From Bacilli bacterium (lineage in GTDB: Bacteria; Bacillota_I; Bacilli_A; RF39; UBA660), in assembly GCA_017435465.1 (NCBI GenBank), contig JAFSEX010000051.1, positions 1-52,489 of the forward strand: a DNA stretch of 52,489 nucleotides. The letters are read 5' to 3'. The position numbers were made by a program, and so were the translations under genes. Below the pieces are notes generated by a model. The model was not told the DNA's origin and searched no databases. It was given only the letters and a program-made list of their open reading frames with translations. Each line of letters begins with the position of its first letter. The stretch's first letter is position 1. Shown here piece after piece: positions 17,732 through 26,277 of this stretch.

Positions 17732-20040
17732 TATATCACCTCTTCGAAAATATTTTCTAAAATAATCATTTTTTCTTTATTAATTTTTTCAAAATCAACA
17801 GTTTCTAACTTAATTTCTTGTGATAGTATTTCATTAATTTCATTAACCATTTTTCCTTCATCTTTTGATATTATATATCCAAATCTATTTGGTATAGATA
17901 TATAATCATCTGTTACATCAATAGTACTAATTATTGGTTTATTTAAAATTATTGCCTCGTTATAGACAACCGGAAATCCTTCATAATCAGAAGTTAAAAT
18001 TATATAATCTGCCATATTCATATATTGATATGGATTTTTTTGTTCTCCATATAATTTAACCCTTTTCTCTAATTTATTTTCTTTAATAAATTTTAAGACT
18101 AATTCATAATCTTTACCATTACCTATCATCCATAATTCTAAATTTGAATGTTTTTTATTTAATTCTATAAATACATTTAATAATCTTGTTAATTTTTTAG
18201 ATTCTTCTTCAAATCTTCCAACAAACATAAATACTTTTTTATCTTTAGGTTTTTTCACATCAATTTTCTCTTTAGATAATTCTAATATTTTTTTACTATC
18301 CACAAAATTGTTAATAACCATACTTTTATTTTTAATATTAGGATATATTTCACATAAATCATTTTTAGATTCATTAGAAACAAAAATTATTTTTCTAAAT
18401 TTATCTAAACTTCTTGAATCAAAAAATTCTTTTATCTTATTTATATCCTTATTATAAACATATTTATAATTACTATGAATGTATAAAACTGAATTTTTAG
18501 AAGAAAGACGTGATATTAAGTTACAAGGAAGAGAATATGTAGCATAACAACAACTAAAATCATAACTTTTATAATTGAATAAGATCCATTTAATTTGTTT
18601 ACAAAGATTAATTAATTTTCTAAGTATTATGTTTTTACTTTCACTAACTCTATATTCGATAACTTTAATATCTTCAGGAACTCTATCTAAAAATACTCCT
18701 TGTTTTTTTTCTAATAATAAAGTTACATCATATTTAGTTAAATCAATTTTATTTAATAAATTTATTAATGCATTTTCTATTCCACCAACATTTAAGTCAT
18801 ATGAACAAAATAATAATTTCTTTTTCATTTTATCATCACTTCCAATAACAAACTTAAGTAATATAATTGATACAAATATACTCACTGCAGGTGCTGTAAA
18901 TACGTGACCTGCAAAAAATGAAATAAATATTGTTAAGAATACTGGCAATAAATATTGATAATTAAATTTTTTCTTATTTAAAATAATAACATATCCAATA
19001 CTTCCAAAATATATCATAAATCCTACTATTCCATGTCTATAAAATATATCAAAAGGATCCATTTCTATCATCTTTTTATTACTTGAATATCCTATTCCAA
19101 CCAATTTAGAAGTTATATCACTTTCAATATACTTTTTGTTTGTATCACTTAAAAAACTTAATCTTTCACTAAATATAAAATGATCTATTGTTTTAGTATC
19201 TCTAAATATATCATCAATACTATCTATACCTAAAAATTCAGTGTGTATAATAATATTTTTATATATTGGTGTTGTTGGGATTAATAATATAAATGCAATT
19301 ATTACAATTATTGTTGAAACAATAGTTGTTCCAACTATCTTTTTATATCCTTTTTTTAATAATAATTTTACAAATTTAAAACAATATATAACTAAACATA
19401 ATCCTAAACTTAATAAAGGAATTCTAGTACCAACTTTAAAAGATACAAATACTACTAAAATTAAAAATATTAATTTAATAATATTAAATTTTTTAAATAT
19501 TGATTCAAACAATATTGGTAAAATCAGTGCAATAATTGCTCCTATTTCATTTGCTGAATTAAACCATCCTACATGTCCAGTTTTTGCTACCATATAACTA
19601 TCAAATGCACTATTAGTTATTTCAGCAAGTATTATAATAAAAATATATATGAATAGAGATAATAATATATATTTATTATCAATTATAGTTTCTTCTTTAA
19701 AAATATTATATAAACATATAAATACTATTGGAAAATAAAATGTTCTAAGTGTATTTGTTATTTCAAAAAATGATAAATGATTTAATATAAATAATATTAA
19801 ATATATAAAAATTGTACTTATAAGAATAATACTTTTTTTTCTATAAAGACATTTTGAAATAAATATTAAATAGTATATTAAAAACAACATAAATAAAAAT
19901 CTAACTATTGTTCCAAATGAAAATAATAAATCAAAATTAATACTTATACTTGTTAATAAATCAATTATTGGTTGAGACAAAATAAATATTGATAATATTA
20001 GTATTATATTATTTTTAATAAACTTATTAATATTACTCAC
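17731..20040 (-). CDS. Fusion of an O-antigen-polymerase-like membrane domain and a GT4 glycosyltransferase
   Basis: 769 residues. Residues 1 to about 395 hold roughly eleven hydrophobic helices with one long loop, the layout of Wzy/WaaL-type polymerase-ligases (FFAGHVFTAPAVSIF near the end). Residues about 397-769 are a complete GT4: LLFCSYDLNVGGIENALINL at the start, VFMFVGRFEEESKKLTRL, and EGFPVVYNEAIILNKP with the E-x7-E motif. The internal Met at the junction (complement of 18826-18828) has GGAAGTG seven bases upstream, so a free GT4 may also be made. I favour the GTG start, which has GGTGAT before it; an ATG four codons earlier sits at the predicted transcription start. Confidence 0.8.
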   Translation of the reverse strand: MSNINKFIKNNIILILSIFILSQPIIDLLTSISINFDLLFSFGTIVRFLFMLFLIYYLIFISKCLYRKKSIILISTIFIYLILFILNHLSFFEITNTLRTFYFPIVFICLYNIFKEETIIDNKYILLSLFIYIFIIILAEITNSAFDSYMVAKTGHVGWFNSANEIGAIIALILPILFESIFKKFNIIKLIFLILVVFVSFKVGTRIPLLSLGLCLVIYCFKFVKLLLKKGYKKIVGTTIVSTIIVIIAFILLIPTTPIYKNIIIHTEFLGIDSIDDIFRDTKTIDHFIFSERLSFLSDTNKKYIESDITSKLVGIGYSSNKKMIEMDPFDIFYRHGIVGFMIYFGSIGYVIILNKKKFNYQYLLPVFLTIFISFFAGHVFTAPAVSIFVSIILLKFVIGSDDKMKKKLLFCSYDLNVGGIENALINLLNKIDLTKYDVTLLLEKKQGVFLDRVPEDIKVIEYRVSESKNIILRKLINLCKQIKWILFNYKSYDFSCCYATYSLPCNLISRLSSKNSVLYIHSNYKYVYNKDINKIKEFFDSRSLDKFRKIIFVSNESKNDLCEIYPNIKNKSMVINNFVDSKKILELSKEKIDVKKPKDKKVFMFVGRFEEESKKLTRLLNVFIELNKKHSNLELWMIGNGKDYELVLKFIKENKLEKRVKLYGEQKNPYQYMNMADYIILTSDYEGFPVVYNEAIILNKPIISTIDVTDDYISIPNRFGYIISKDEGKMVNEINEILSQEIKLETVDFEKINKEKMIILENIFEEVI

Positions 20041-20056
20041 ATAAATCACCATATTA

Positions 20057-20085
20057 ATTGTACCAAACTATGTAATTATTGTCTA
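20057..20085 (-). promoter_or_regulatory. Promoter of the second glycan operon
   Basis: Minus strand TAGACA (complement 20080-20085), 17-base spacer, TACAAT (complement 20057-20062) with an extended TGG. The start near 20050 leaves about ten leader bases before the GTG, or a leaderless ATG at 20052. Confidence 0.6.
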
Positions 20086-20253
20086 GTTTTAGATTTTTTT
20101 ATTAATTTTATAAAACACGATAACAAATTAATATTAATTTCAAAATTCTATTAATATAAAGTAATATTTCTAATTATTATTTAAATTAAATATTTGGATT
20201 TATCAATTTTTATTATATTAATTTCTATGATAACATGATATTTGGTGATACCT

Positions 20254-21183
20254 ATGGATAAATATTTAGGTAATATAAAAACATTAATTGAAGATAATAT
20301 AGTAGAAATAAAAAAACAACAAATCAGTGTAAATAATCATACATTAATTACATATTTCAATATTGGTAAATTGTTGGTGAGTGCCCAAGGTGGTAAAAAA
20401 CGTTCCAAATATGGTGATAAATTAATTAAAGAATATTCTATTATTTTAACTAATGAATATGGGAAGTTTTATAGTTATAGAAATTTATGGTTTATGAAAC
20501 AATTATATTTAACATTTGAAAAAGTGAACTCACTGAGTTCACAATTGACATGGACACATTATAGATATATTTTACCAATTAAAAATGAATCAAAAAGAAA
20601 CTATTATATTAACCTTTCTATTGAAAACAGATTAAGTGTTAGAGAATTAATTAAAGAGATTAAAAATAATTCTTATGAAAGATTAATTGGTGATAAAGAT
20701 AATATAAAATTAAAATATACTAATGATAATAATACAACTAATTTAACTATACTAGATATGATTAAAGATCCAATATTAATTAGTATTGGAAATAAGAATA
20801 TTGATAAATTAACTGAAAAAGCATTAAAAAAATATATATTAGAAAGTATTGAAAAAGTACTTTTAGAACTAGGTTGTGGATTTAGTTTTGTTGGTAGTGA
20901 AAAAAGAATAAAAGTTGGAAACAATTACAGATTTATTGATTTAGTGTTTTTTAATATTGAACTTAATTGTTATGTTCTGTTAGAATTAAAAATAAATAAA
21001 TTAGATATAAAAGATATTGGACAATTAGAATTCTATGTAAAATATTATGATACAGAAATAAAAAAAGATTTTCATAATACAACAATAGGCATTATAATAT
21101 GTAAGAAAAATGATCCCAATATTTCTAAATATAATAATTCTAATATATTTATCTCTAGCTATCAATTAATTGATAACAAATGA
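20254..21183 (+). CDS. DUF1016 (YhcG-like) PDDEXK nuclease family protein, second copy
   Basis: 309 residues and the only sizeable + strand gene in the left half. It has the same domain order as 12467-13462: NIGKLL...KYGDKLIKEYS, YSYRNLWFMKQLY, QLTWTHYRYIL, then the nuclease-like core FIDLVFFNIELNCYVLLELK. Identity to the first copy is clearly low, so this is an old duplication or separate acquisition. ATG at 20254 has GGTGAT four bases upstream; a TTG twelve bases earlier is less likely. It carries a 19-bp palindrome (20524-20542) at the codons before QLTW. Confidence 0.85.
   Translation: MDKYLGNIKTLIEDNIVEIKKQQISVNNHTLITYFNIGKLLVSAQGGKKRSKYGDKLIKEYSIILTNEYGKFYSYRNLWFMKQLYLTFEKVNSLSSQLTWTHYRYILPIKNESKRNYYINLSIENRLSVRELIKEIKNNSYERLIGDKDNIKLKYTNDNNTTNLTILDMIKDPILISIGNKNIDKLTEKALKKYILESIEKVLLELGCGFSFVGSEKRIKVGNNYRFIDLVFFNIELNCYVLLELKINKLDIKDIGQLEFYVKYYDTEIKKDFHNTTIGIIICKKNDPNISKYNNSNIFISSYQLIDNK
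20524..20542. repeat. Palindrome inside the second DUF1016 gene
   Basis: GTGAACTCA and TGAGTTCAC around one central base. The 7-bp arms GTGAACT/AGTTCAC recur in the gene's own terminator at 21186-21213. Confidence 0.8.
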
Positions 21184-21185
21184 TT

Positions 21186-21213
21186 AAAAGTGAACTCTTT
21201 TAAGTTCACTTTT
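21186..21213. terminator. Bidirectional terminator between convergent genes
   Basis: Eleven-bp stem AAAAGTGAACT/AGTTCACTTTT with a 6-base loop. It serves the DUF1016 gene on the + strand and the cohesin-like gene on the minus strand. Confidence 0.85.
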
Positions 21214-21216
21214 TAT

Positions 21217-22548
21217 TTAATTAATTTTTAATTTATTCTTTTTTCTTTTTCTTAAAATATTAATACATATAATTATAATAACAAGTGCAAGTACTCCACT
21301 TAAAACTCCTAAACCAATTATTAAACCAGAATAACTATTAATTTTTTCAGATAATAAATTCATTTCGTCAGTATAATATCTTTGTAAAGTATTTTCTACA
21401 CTATCATATAAATACCAACCTTTTTTACCATTCTCAATATTCACACCATATATTAACGAAAATTTAGATGTTTTAGAAACTTTGTATGCATCTGTTTCAA
21501 TTTCTCCAATTTTTATTTTAGCTTTAATATAACCTTTTGGAACTTCATCAGTTGGAAGTGGATTAAATACTAACATTTCAAACACATATTCTTGATATAA
21601 AGTAAATTTTTGAACATCTTTATCTAATTCATAAATGTATAATGCAATATTCCCTTCTTCATCTTTAAGTCCAATTAATGTATAACCAGTTGCTTCATTT
21701 TTAAAAGCAGGTACTTCTTCTTCGTTAATTGTAATAGTAGTTTCTTCAAATAGTTTTGGAACTGGTAAGAATTCACGTTTTCTTATTACAGTATATTTTT
21801 TACCATCAACATCTACTTCGATTGGCGATAGTTCCCTAACTTTTGCATTAATAACATATTTTCTTACATTACCATTTTGAGCAGTAACTGAAACTTCAAT
21901 TTTATTATCTCCTTCAGAAACTTGAATTTCACCATCTCCAGTAACTGAAGCAGTACTATCTTCTTTAGTCGCATTAACTTTTATGCTTGTAGTTTCAGGC
22001 TCTAATTCAATAGAATATTCTAAAGTTTCTTTATTAAATTCAGGAGTTAGTGTTGCTCCTTCTACACTTAAACTTTTTAAATAATTGTTTTTACTGTATG
22101 TTGCTTCTAACTCTGCTTGAGTCATTACTTTAATTGAAGTATTTTTCTTAGTTAAAGTCATATCACTTTCACTATTAAAATCTACAACTCGAGCAGAAGA
22201 TATAGATACATTAGCGCTTCCACTTGCTTTTGCTTTAAACGTAAAAGTATATGATACAGATTTTTTATTTGCACTTGTCGCCACATTAGCTGCACGTTGT
22301 ACACTTTCTGCAGTACTACTGGTTAAAGTAAGTTTTGATGTATCATAAGAAATTGCAAAATCCCATGAACCAAGTGCGCTTGCTGATGAAATTGTTGCAG
22401 TTACTTTGACAGTATTACCCACAATAACAGTTGAAGTTGAAGGTTTTAATGTTATAGTTGCATTAGCTGCATAAACTTCTCCTCTAAATAAGAAAATAGA
22501 AAATATAAATGTTAAAATATACCCCAAATATTTAATTCTTTTATTCAT
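21217..22548 (-). CDS. Membrane-anchored surface protein with cohesin-like and cadherin-like domains
   Basis: 443 residues. Signal peptide 1-28 (cleavage after VYA). Residues about 30-140 form a cohesin-like beta domain (VGNTVKVTATISS, LGSWDFAISYDTSKLTLTS, VSYTFTFKAKASGSANVSI). Residues about 150-240 are a cadherin-like beta-sandwich repeat (LKSLSVEGATLTPEF ... VTAQNGNVRKYVINAK). A further extracellular region leads to one membrane helix (about 410-433) and a basic tail RKRKKNK. No LPXTG motif. It lies 10 bases after the dockerin gene, so the two products probably bind each other at the surface. The ATG six bases after AGGTGG was chosen. Confidence 0.75.
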   Translation of the reverse strand: MNKRIKYLGYILTFIFSIFLFRGEVYAANATITLKPSTSTVIVGNTVKVTATISSASALGSWDFAISYDTSKLTLTSSTAESVQRAANVATSANKKSVSYTFTFKAKASGSANVSISSARVVDFNSESDMTLTKKNTSIKVMTQAELEATYSKNNYLKSLSVEGATLTPEFNKETLEYSIELEPETTSIKVNATKEDSTASVTGDGEIQVSEGDNKIEVSVTAQNGNVRKYVINAKVRELSPIEVDVDGKKYTVIRKREFLPVPKLFEETTITINEEEVPAFKNEATGYTLIGLKDEEGNIALYIYELDKDVQKFTLYQEYVFEMLVFNPLPTDEVPKGYIKAKIKIGEIETDAYKVSKTSKFSLIYGVNIENGKKGWYLYDSVENTLQRYYTDEMNLLSEKINSYSGLIIGLGVLSGVLALVIIIICINILRKRKKNKLKIN

Positions 22549-22558
22549 TTTTAACCAC

Positions 22559-24565
22559 CTATCCACTTATAGTAATTGTTCCTAAAATATGTTTTTGAAC
22601 TCTAAGTAAATCTACAATATCAACTTTACCATCGTTATTAACATCAGCTGCTTTTTGATACGTACTAGAGAATGTTGTAGAACCTAAAATTTGTTTTTGA
22701 ACTCTAAGTAAATCTACAATATCAATCGAACTATCTCCACTAACATCACCTTTAATTATAACAGTATAAGTATTAGTTTTTCCACCACTAGTTATAGTAA
22801 CAGTATCACCTGTACCTAGTGATTTATTAGATTTTACTGTTCCATTCGCATCTTTAATTACAACCGTTGCTGAACTACTCATTTTTTTAACATTATTAAC
22901 GATTACATCAGAATTAGTTCCTAAATTAATTCCACTAATAAAACTATCATTAACCTTAACTCCAATATTATTTACAATATCAGTTGGAGTTACCACAGTT
23001 TCATTTGGACTAGAACTTTTTATAACATTAACTGTATATGTTCTAACATCGCCATTTTGTGCAGTAACTTTTACATTAATTTTATTTTCTCCGTTACTTA
23101 AAATTATATCACCAGTACCAGAAATAGACCCTTTATTTTTTACTGATGTCGCACTTACATTAATTTTACTAACTGTTGATGCCACATAATGAGTATAACT
23201 TGTATTATCTCCATCAAATGAATTTACAGTTTCTCCATTAATTTTTAAATCAGATAAATAATTATTTGGATTACCTGCATTAGGTAAAGAAGTTGAACTA
23301 GGCATGTTATTATATACTGGTATATTTAATACTAATGCTCTATCTAAAACACCAGTATTTCTATATGTACTTGTTGTACTACTTGCAATTGAAGCATGTG
23401 CCTTAACATTAGTTGCATATTGATGTGTTGGATCTATGGATCCTATCTTAACATTAAAATATTCTTGATATAATGTATTTTGACCTATATTAACATAATT
23501 ATTATAAATCCATTTTGCACCATTATATATTGCATCTTCAGGAGTTCTCCATGGCATATGATATGATGTTTTTAAACTGTCACTACTAAGTATACCTGAA
23601 GCGTAGGCAAGTCCCCTATCTACTGCAGTTGGAACTTTTCCATCGTAATAAGCCCCAATATTATAGAAGTTGTAATATGGTCCTTCATAATAAATTCCAT
23701 TATATGTAAAACCAGATCCATTTGTTGAATTAGTACCATTTACTCCTACTTCTTGTCTAGATTTAGCTGCAATATGAATAGGACTTATACCAATATCAGT
23801 TCCCGATGTATAAAATGAATTTGCTAAATGACTCATAAATGTATTATTTAATACACCTTGTACAGCATCCAAAGTTTGATAACTACTTTCTAATTTTAAA
23901 CTTTCAAACATAACAGCATAATTTTCTGTTAACCAAGTTCTAGGGTCTAAATAATATTCAATTACTTTTCTATTGGCTGAATACCAAGTTGAACCTTCAG
24001 TAGGTGTAAAAGTATCAGTTTTATAATTATAATATCCTGGGTCAGTACGTCTATAACCCTCACTAGAACCATTTATATATTTATATTCTATTTCTTTGTC
24101 TACAACATAATTCCAATCTAAATTAGTGTTAATTGCATTAAATTGCCAATTTGGATGTTGTTCATGTAATCCTTTTAAATATGGCAAATAACTATCTGGA
24201 AACTTTTTTTGTTTCATTTGTTGTTCAAATGTACCATTAGGATCTACTTCAACTATATTTTCAATATTAACTCCACTACTACAAATATAACCTGTAATAC
24301 CATTACTAGTAGTTACTTTTAACCAAGGATTATTACATCCACTATCATATGCCCCTTCTATTCCTGTTTGTAAGACAGTTACAACTGCACCAGCATCAAG
24401 ACCATCAACCTTCTTACTATTTTGATGATATGATTCTCTAACATTTTTTCCACTTGTTAAAGTTCCTATCATTATCGCATTAACATCTTTTATATTAAAA
24501 AAGAAAGTACAAATTATGGTTATACAAAACATAATATTTAATACTTTTTTACTAAATTTTACCAC
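22559..24565 (-). CDS. Secreted glucosaminidase with SH3 and C-terminal dockerin
   Basis: 668 residues. Signal peptide 1 to about 31 (ends DVNA). Residues about 33-105 are a bacterial SH3 domain. Residues about 120-430 match the endo-beta-N-acetylglucosaminidase/GH73-type domain (FPDSYLPYLKGLHEQHPNWQ, SLKLESSYQTLDAVQ, FYNIGAYY). A cadherin-like repeat follows (VTAQNGDVRTYTVNV). The end is a type I dockerin: two Ca-loop repeats, DVSGDSSIDIVDLLRVQK and DVNNDGKVDIVDLLRVQK. It should cut peptidoglycan glycan strands while held on a cohesin. GTG start with AAAGGAGG eight bases upstream; TACAAT promoter box at complement 24598-24603. Confidence 0.85.
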   Translation of the reverse strand: MVKFSKKVLNIMFCITIICTFFFNIKDVNAIMIGTLTSGKNVRESYHQNSKKVDGLDAGAVVTVLQTGIEGAYDSGCNNPWLKVTTSNGITGYICSSGVNIENIVEVDPNGTFEQQMKQKKFPDSYLPYLKGLHEQHPNWQFNAINTNLDWNYVVDKEIEYKYINGSSEGYRRTDPGYYNYKTDTFTPTEGSTWYSANRKVIEYYLDPRTWLTENYAVMFESLKLESSYQTLDAVQGVLNNTFMSHLANSFYTSGTDIGISPIHIAAKSRQEVGVNGTNSTNGSGFTYNGIYYEGPYYNFYNIGAYYDGKVPTAVDRGLAYASGILSSDSLKTSYHMPWRTPEDAIYNGAKWIYNNYVNIGQNTLYQEYFNVKIGSIDPTHQYATNVKAHASIASSTTSTYRNTGVLDRALVLNIPVYNNMPSSTSLPNAGNPNNYLSDLKINGETVNSFDGDNTSYTHYVASTVSKINVSATSVKNKGSISGTGDIILSNGENKINVKVTAQNGDVRTYTVNVIKSSSPNETVVTPTDIVNNIGVKVNDSFISGINLGTNSDVIVNNVKKMSSSATVVIKDANGTVKSNKSLGTGDTVTITSGGKTNTYTVIIKGDVSGDSSIDIVDLLRVQKQILGSTTFSSTYQKAADVNNDGKVDIVDLLRVQKHILGTITISG

Positions 24566-24658
24566 AATGATTACCTCCTTTATTCTATACTTAATATATT
24601 GTAACACAAATGATTAAAAATTACTAATGGATTGTCGAAATTTATATTAAAATGTAAA

Positions 24659-24685
24659 AAATAGTATCAAATAATAATACTATTT
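24659..24685. terminator. Terminator overlapping the rluB stop
   Basis: AAATAGTAT/ATACTATTT stem, 9-base loop, with a U-tract on the minus strand. The rluB stop codon lies in the stem. Confidence 0.6.
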
Positions 24686-25393
24686 AAACATTCCATATAA
24701 TTGTTTTACCTCTTTAATTGTTAATTTTCTATATTCTCCTGATTTTAAAGTTCCAGTTGTAAAGAAAGCAAAAACTTCTCTTTTTAATTTTAATACTTCA
24801 AACCCAACTGATTCAAACATTTTTTTAACTTGATGATTTCTACCCTCATGAATTGTTAATTGAACAATACAAGTATTTGTTTTCTTATCAACTTTTTTTA
24901 GTTTTACTCTTGCTTTAGATGTTTTATATCCATCAATCATTACACCATTTTCAAGTTTTTTTATTGCCCCAACATCAATTATTCCTTTAACTTTTGCAAT
25001 ATAAATTTTATCAACCTTATTTTTAGGATGTGTAAGTAAATTTGATAATTCGCCGTCATTTGTCAATAATAATACTCCAGTAGTATCATAATCTAATCTT
25101 CCAACGGGATAAATTCTTGCATCAGTCTTGATTATATCTACAACAGTTTTTCTATTTTTATCATCTTTTGATGTTGATACTACTCCTCTTGGTTTATATA
25201 ATAAATAATATTCCTTAGGATCTTTAGCAAGCTTCACACCATCTATTTCAATTAAATCTTTTTCACTAACTTTAATACCTAATTCATTTATAATTTTTCC
25301 ATTAACACTTACCCTATTATCTAATATTAATTTTTCTGCTTCTCTTCTAGAACAATATCCATTATTTGCGATAACTTTTTGTAATCTTTCCAT
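24680..25393 (-). CDS. rluB: 23S rRNA pseudouridine synthase, RluB/RsuA family
   Basis: 237 residues. N-terminal S4 RNA-binding domain (ERLQKVIANNGYCSRREAEKLI...VSVNGKI) and the synthase domain with the catalytic GRLDYDTTGVLLLTNDGEL motif, then the family segment EGRNHQVKKMFE. It isomerises uridine in rRNA; RluB versus RsuA cannot be fixed by motif, though length and context favour the Gram-positive RluB. SD GAGGTG five bases before ATG; extended TATAAT at complement 25418-25423. Confidence 0.88.
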   Translation of the reverse strand: MERLQKVIANNGYCSRREAEKLILDNRVSVNGKIINELGIKVSEKDLIEIDGVKLAKDPKEYYLLYKPRGVVSTSKDDKNRKTVVDIIKTDARIYPVGRLDYDTTGVLLLTNDGELSNLLTHPKNKVDKIYIAKVKGIIDVGAIKKLENGVMIDGYKTSKARVKLKKVDKKTNTCIVQLTIHEGRNHQVKKMFESVGFEVLKLKREVFAFFTTGTLKSGEYRKLTIKEVKQLYGMFK

Positions 25394-25444
25394 ATAGTCA
25401 CCTCTTTTTATGAGAGTATTATAACATTTTTTTGTGACTTTGGG

Positions 25445-25473
25445 TATACAAATAATTAATTATATGATATTAT
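25445..25473 (+). promoter_or_regulatory. Antisense promoter of peptide locus A
   Basis: TATACA (25445-25450), 17-base spacer, TATTAT (25468-25473) with extended TGA. It points right, toward the 3' end of the leftward peptide gene. Confidence 0.55.
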
Positions 25474-25479
25474 GTATAT

Positions 25480-25583
25480 AGATGAGAAAAAAACCATAAA
25501 ATAAATAAAGGAACACTTAATATTGGCGTGTTGAGTGAACCCATTATAGGTTGTCACCTAACTACGGTTAGGTGAATTTTTTT
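25480..25583 (+). ncRNA. Predicted antisense RNA of peptide locus A
   Basis: About 105 bases from the promoter at 25445-25473 to a strong Rho-independent terminator: CACCTAAC-TACG-GTTAGGTG at 25555-25574 followed by seven T. It ends exactly at the peptide stop codon (25582-25584) and is fully complementary to the 3' untranslated part of the peptide mRNA. It also contains a near copy of the mRNA 5' end (25510-25542). Ends are predicted, not measured. Confidence 0.55.
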
Positions 25584-25715
25584 ATACTTTTAAAAATAAT
25601 AACTTTATTAATAAAAGAATGATGATAATCAAAGAAAAAATTAAAAAATCTTTTTTTGTCATAATCATCACCTCCAGTTTTTTCTTGGAGGTTCACCCAA
25701 CATATTAAATGTTCC
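25510..25715. repeat. Inverted repeat enclosing peptide gene A
   Basis: Arms at 25510-25542 and 25690-25715. On the minus strand, GGAACATTTAATAT plus GTTGGGTGAACC at the 5' end pairs with the 3' arm, with about seven extra bases in the latter and a few G-U pairs. The 5' arm begins where the transcript is predicted to start, so the whole mRNA closes end to end. Confidence 0.75.
25582..25662 (-). CDS. 26-residue hydrophobic peptide A, type I toxin-like
   Basis: Begins MTKKDFLIFSLIIII, continues as an uninterrupted hydrophobic helix and ends LFLKV. Basic N-terminus plus one helix is the form of membrane-acting type I toxins. Peptide C at 51595-51678 shares the K-K-D-F-L-I-x-S-L start. The SD GGAGG is six bases before the ATG and lies in a 7-bp hairpin (ACCTCCA/TGGAGGT, 25670-25692), which should hide it from ribosomes. 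An in-frame ATG two codons earlier abuts the SD. Promoter at 25724-25752, antisense RNA opposite the 3' end. Toxic action is inferred. Confidence 0.65.
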   Translation of the reverse strand: MTKKDFLIFSLIIIILLLIKLLFLKV

Positions 25716-25723
25716 TATAATTA

Positions 25724-25752
25724 AGTATACCATAGGTTAACGTTTGAGTAAA
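25724..25752 (-). promoter_or_regulatory. Promoter of peptide gene A
   Basis: Minus strand TTTACT (complement 25747-25752), 17-base spacer, TATACT (complement 25724-25729) with extended TGG. The start near 25716 coincides with the first base of the inverted repeat. Confidence 0.6.
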
Positions 25753-25758
25753 TATATT

Positions 25759-26277
25759 TTAAAATAAAATTGATACAACTATAATACTAGAGATTATCCC
25801 AACTAAATCAGCAAGTAATCCTACCCAAAGGGAATATCTTATTTTTTTTATACCCACAGTTCCAAAATATAAAGTCAAAATATATATTGTGGTATCTGTG
25901 CTTCCTTGAATTGTAGATGCTAATCTTCCAATAAAAGAATCAGCACCAAAGTTTTGTAAAATATTATTTAAAACGGATAGTGAAGCAGATCCCGAAACAG
26001 GTCTTAAAAGTGCCATAGGTAAAATATCCATTGGTACTTTTATTAATTCAAAAAAAGGGTTTAAAAAACTTAAAATAAAGTCTAATACATTACTTTTAAT
26101 TAAAATATTTACTCCAAGTATCATACCAAGCATATAAGGAAAAGTAGAAATACCAATTTCTACTCCTTCTTTTGCACCATTTACAAATACATCATAAACA
26201 TTTACTTTTTTTATAATTCCGTATAAAACTACAAATAAAACTAAAAGAGGAATAAATATATTTGATATTAAAGTCAT
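25759..26277 (-). CDS. spmB: Spore maturation protein B
   Basis: A 172-residue membrane protein of the nucleoside-recognition/gate family: GAKEGVEIGISTFPYMLGMI, MALLRPVSGSASLSVL and GSTDTTIYILTLYFGTVGI are SpmB hallmarks. With SpmA it is linked in Bacillus to spore core dehydration. It overlaps spmA by 4 bases and follows dacF in the order seen in sporulating Bacillota (D,D-carboxypeptidase, spmA, spmB). Spm homologues also occur in non-sporulating species. Confidence 0.9.
   Translation of the reverse strand: MTLISNIFIPLLVLFVVLYGIIKKVNVYDVFVNGAKEGVEIGISTFPYMLGMILGVNILIKSNVLDFILSFLNPFFELIKVPMDILPMALLRPVSGSASLSVLNNILQNFGADSFIGRLASTIQGSTDTTIYILTLYFGTVGIKKIRYSLWVGLLADLVGIISSIIVVSILF

Noticed and set aside
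25480-25720. The structured gap at locus A as a metabolite riboswitch of spmB or rluB
   Set aside because: The SD in the hairpin belongs to an internal 26-codon gene with its own promoter, and terminators separate it from both neighbours.
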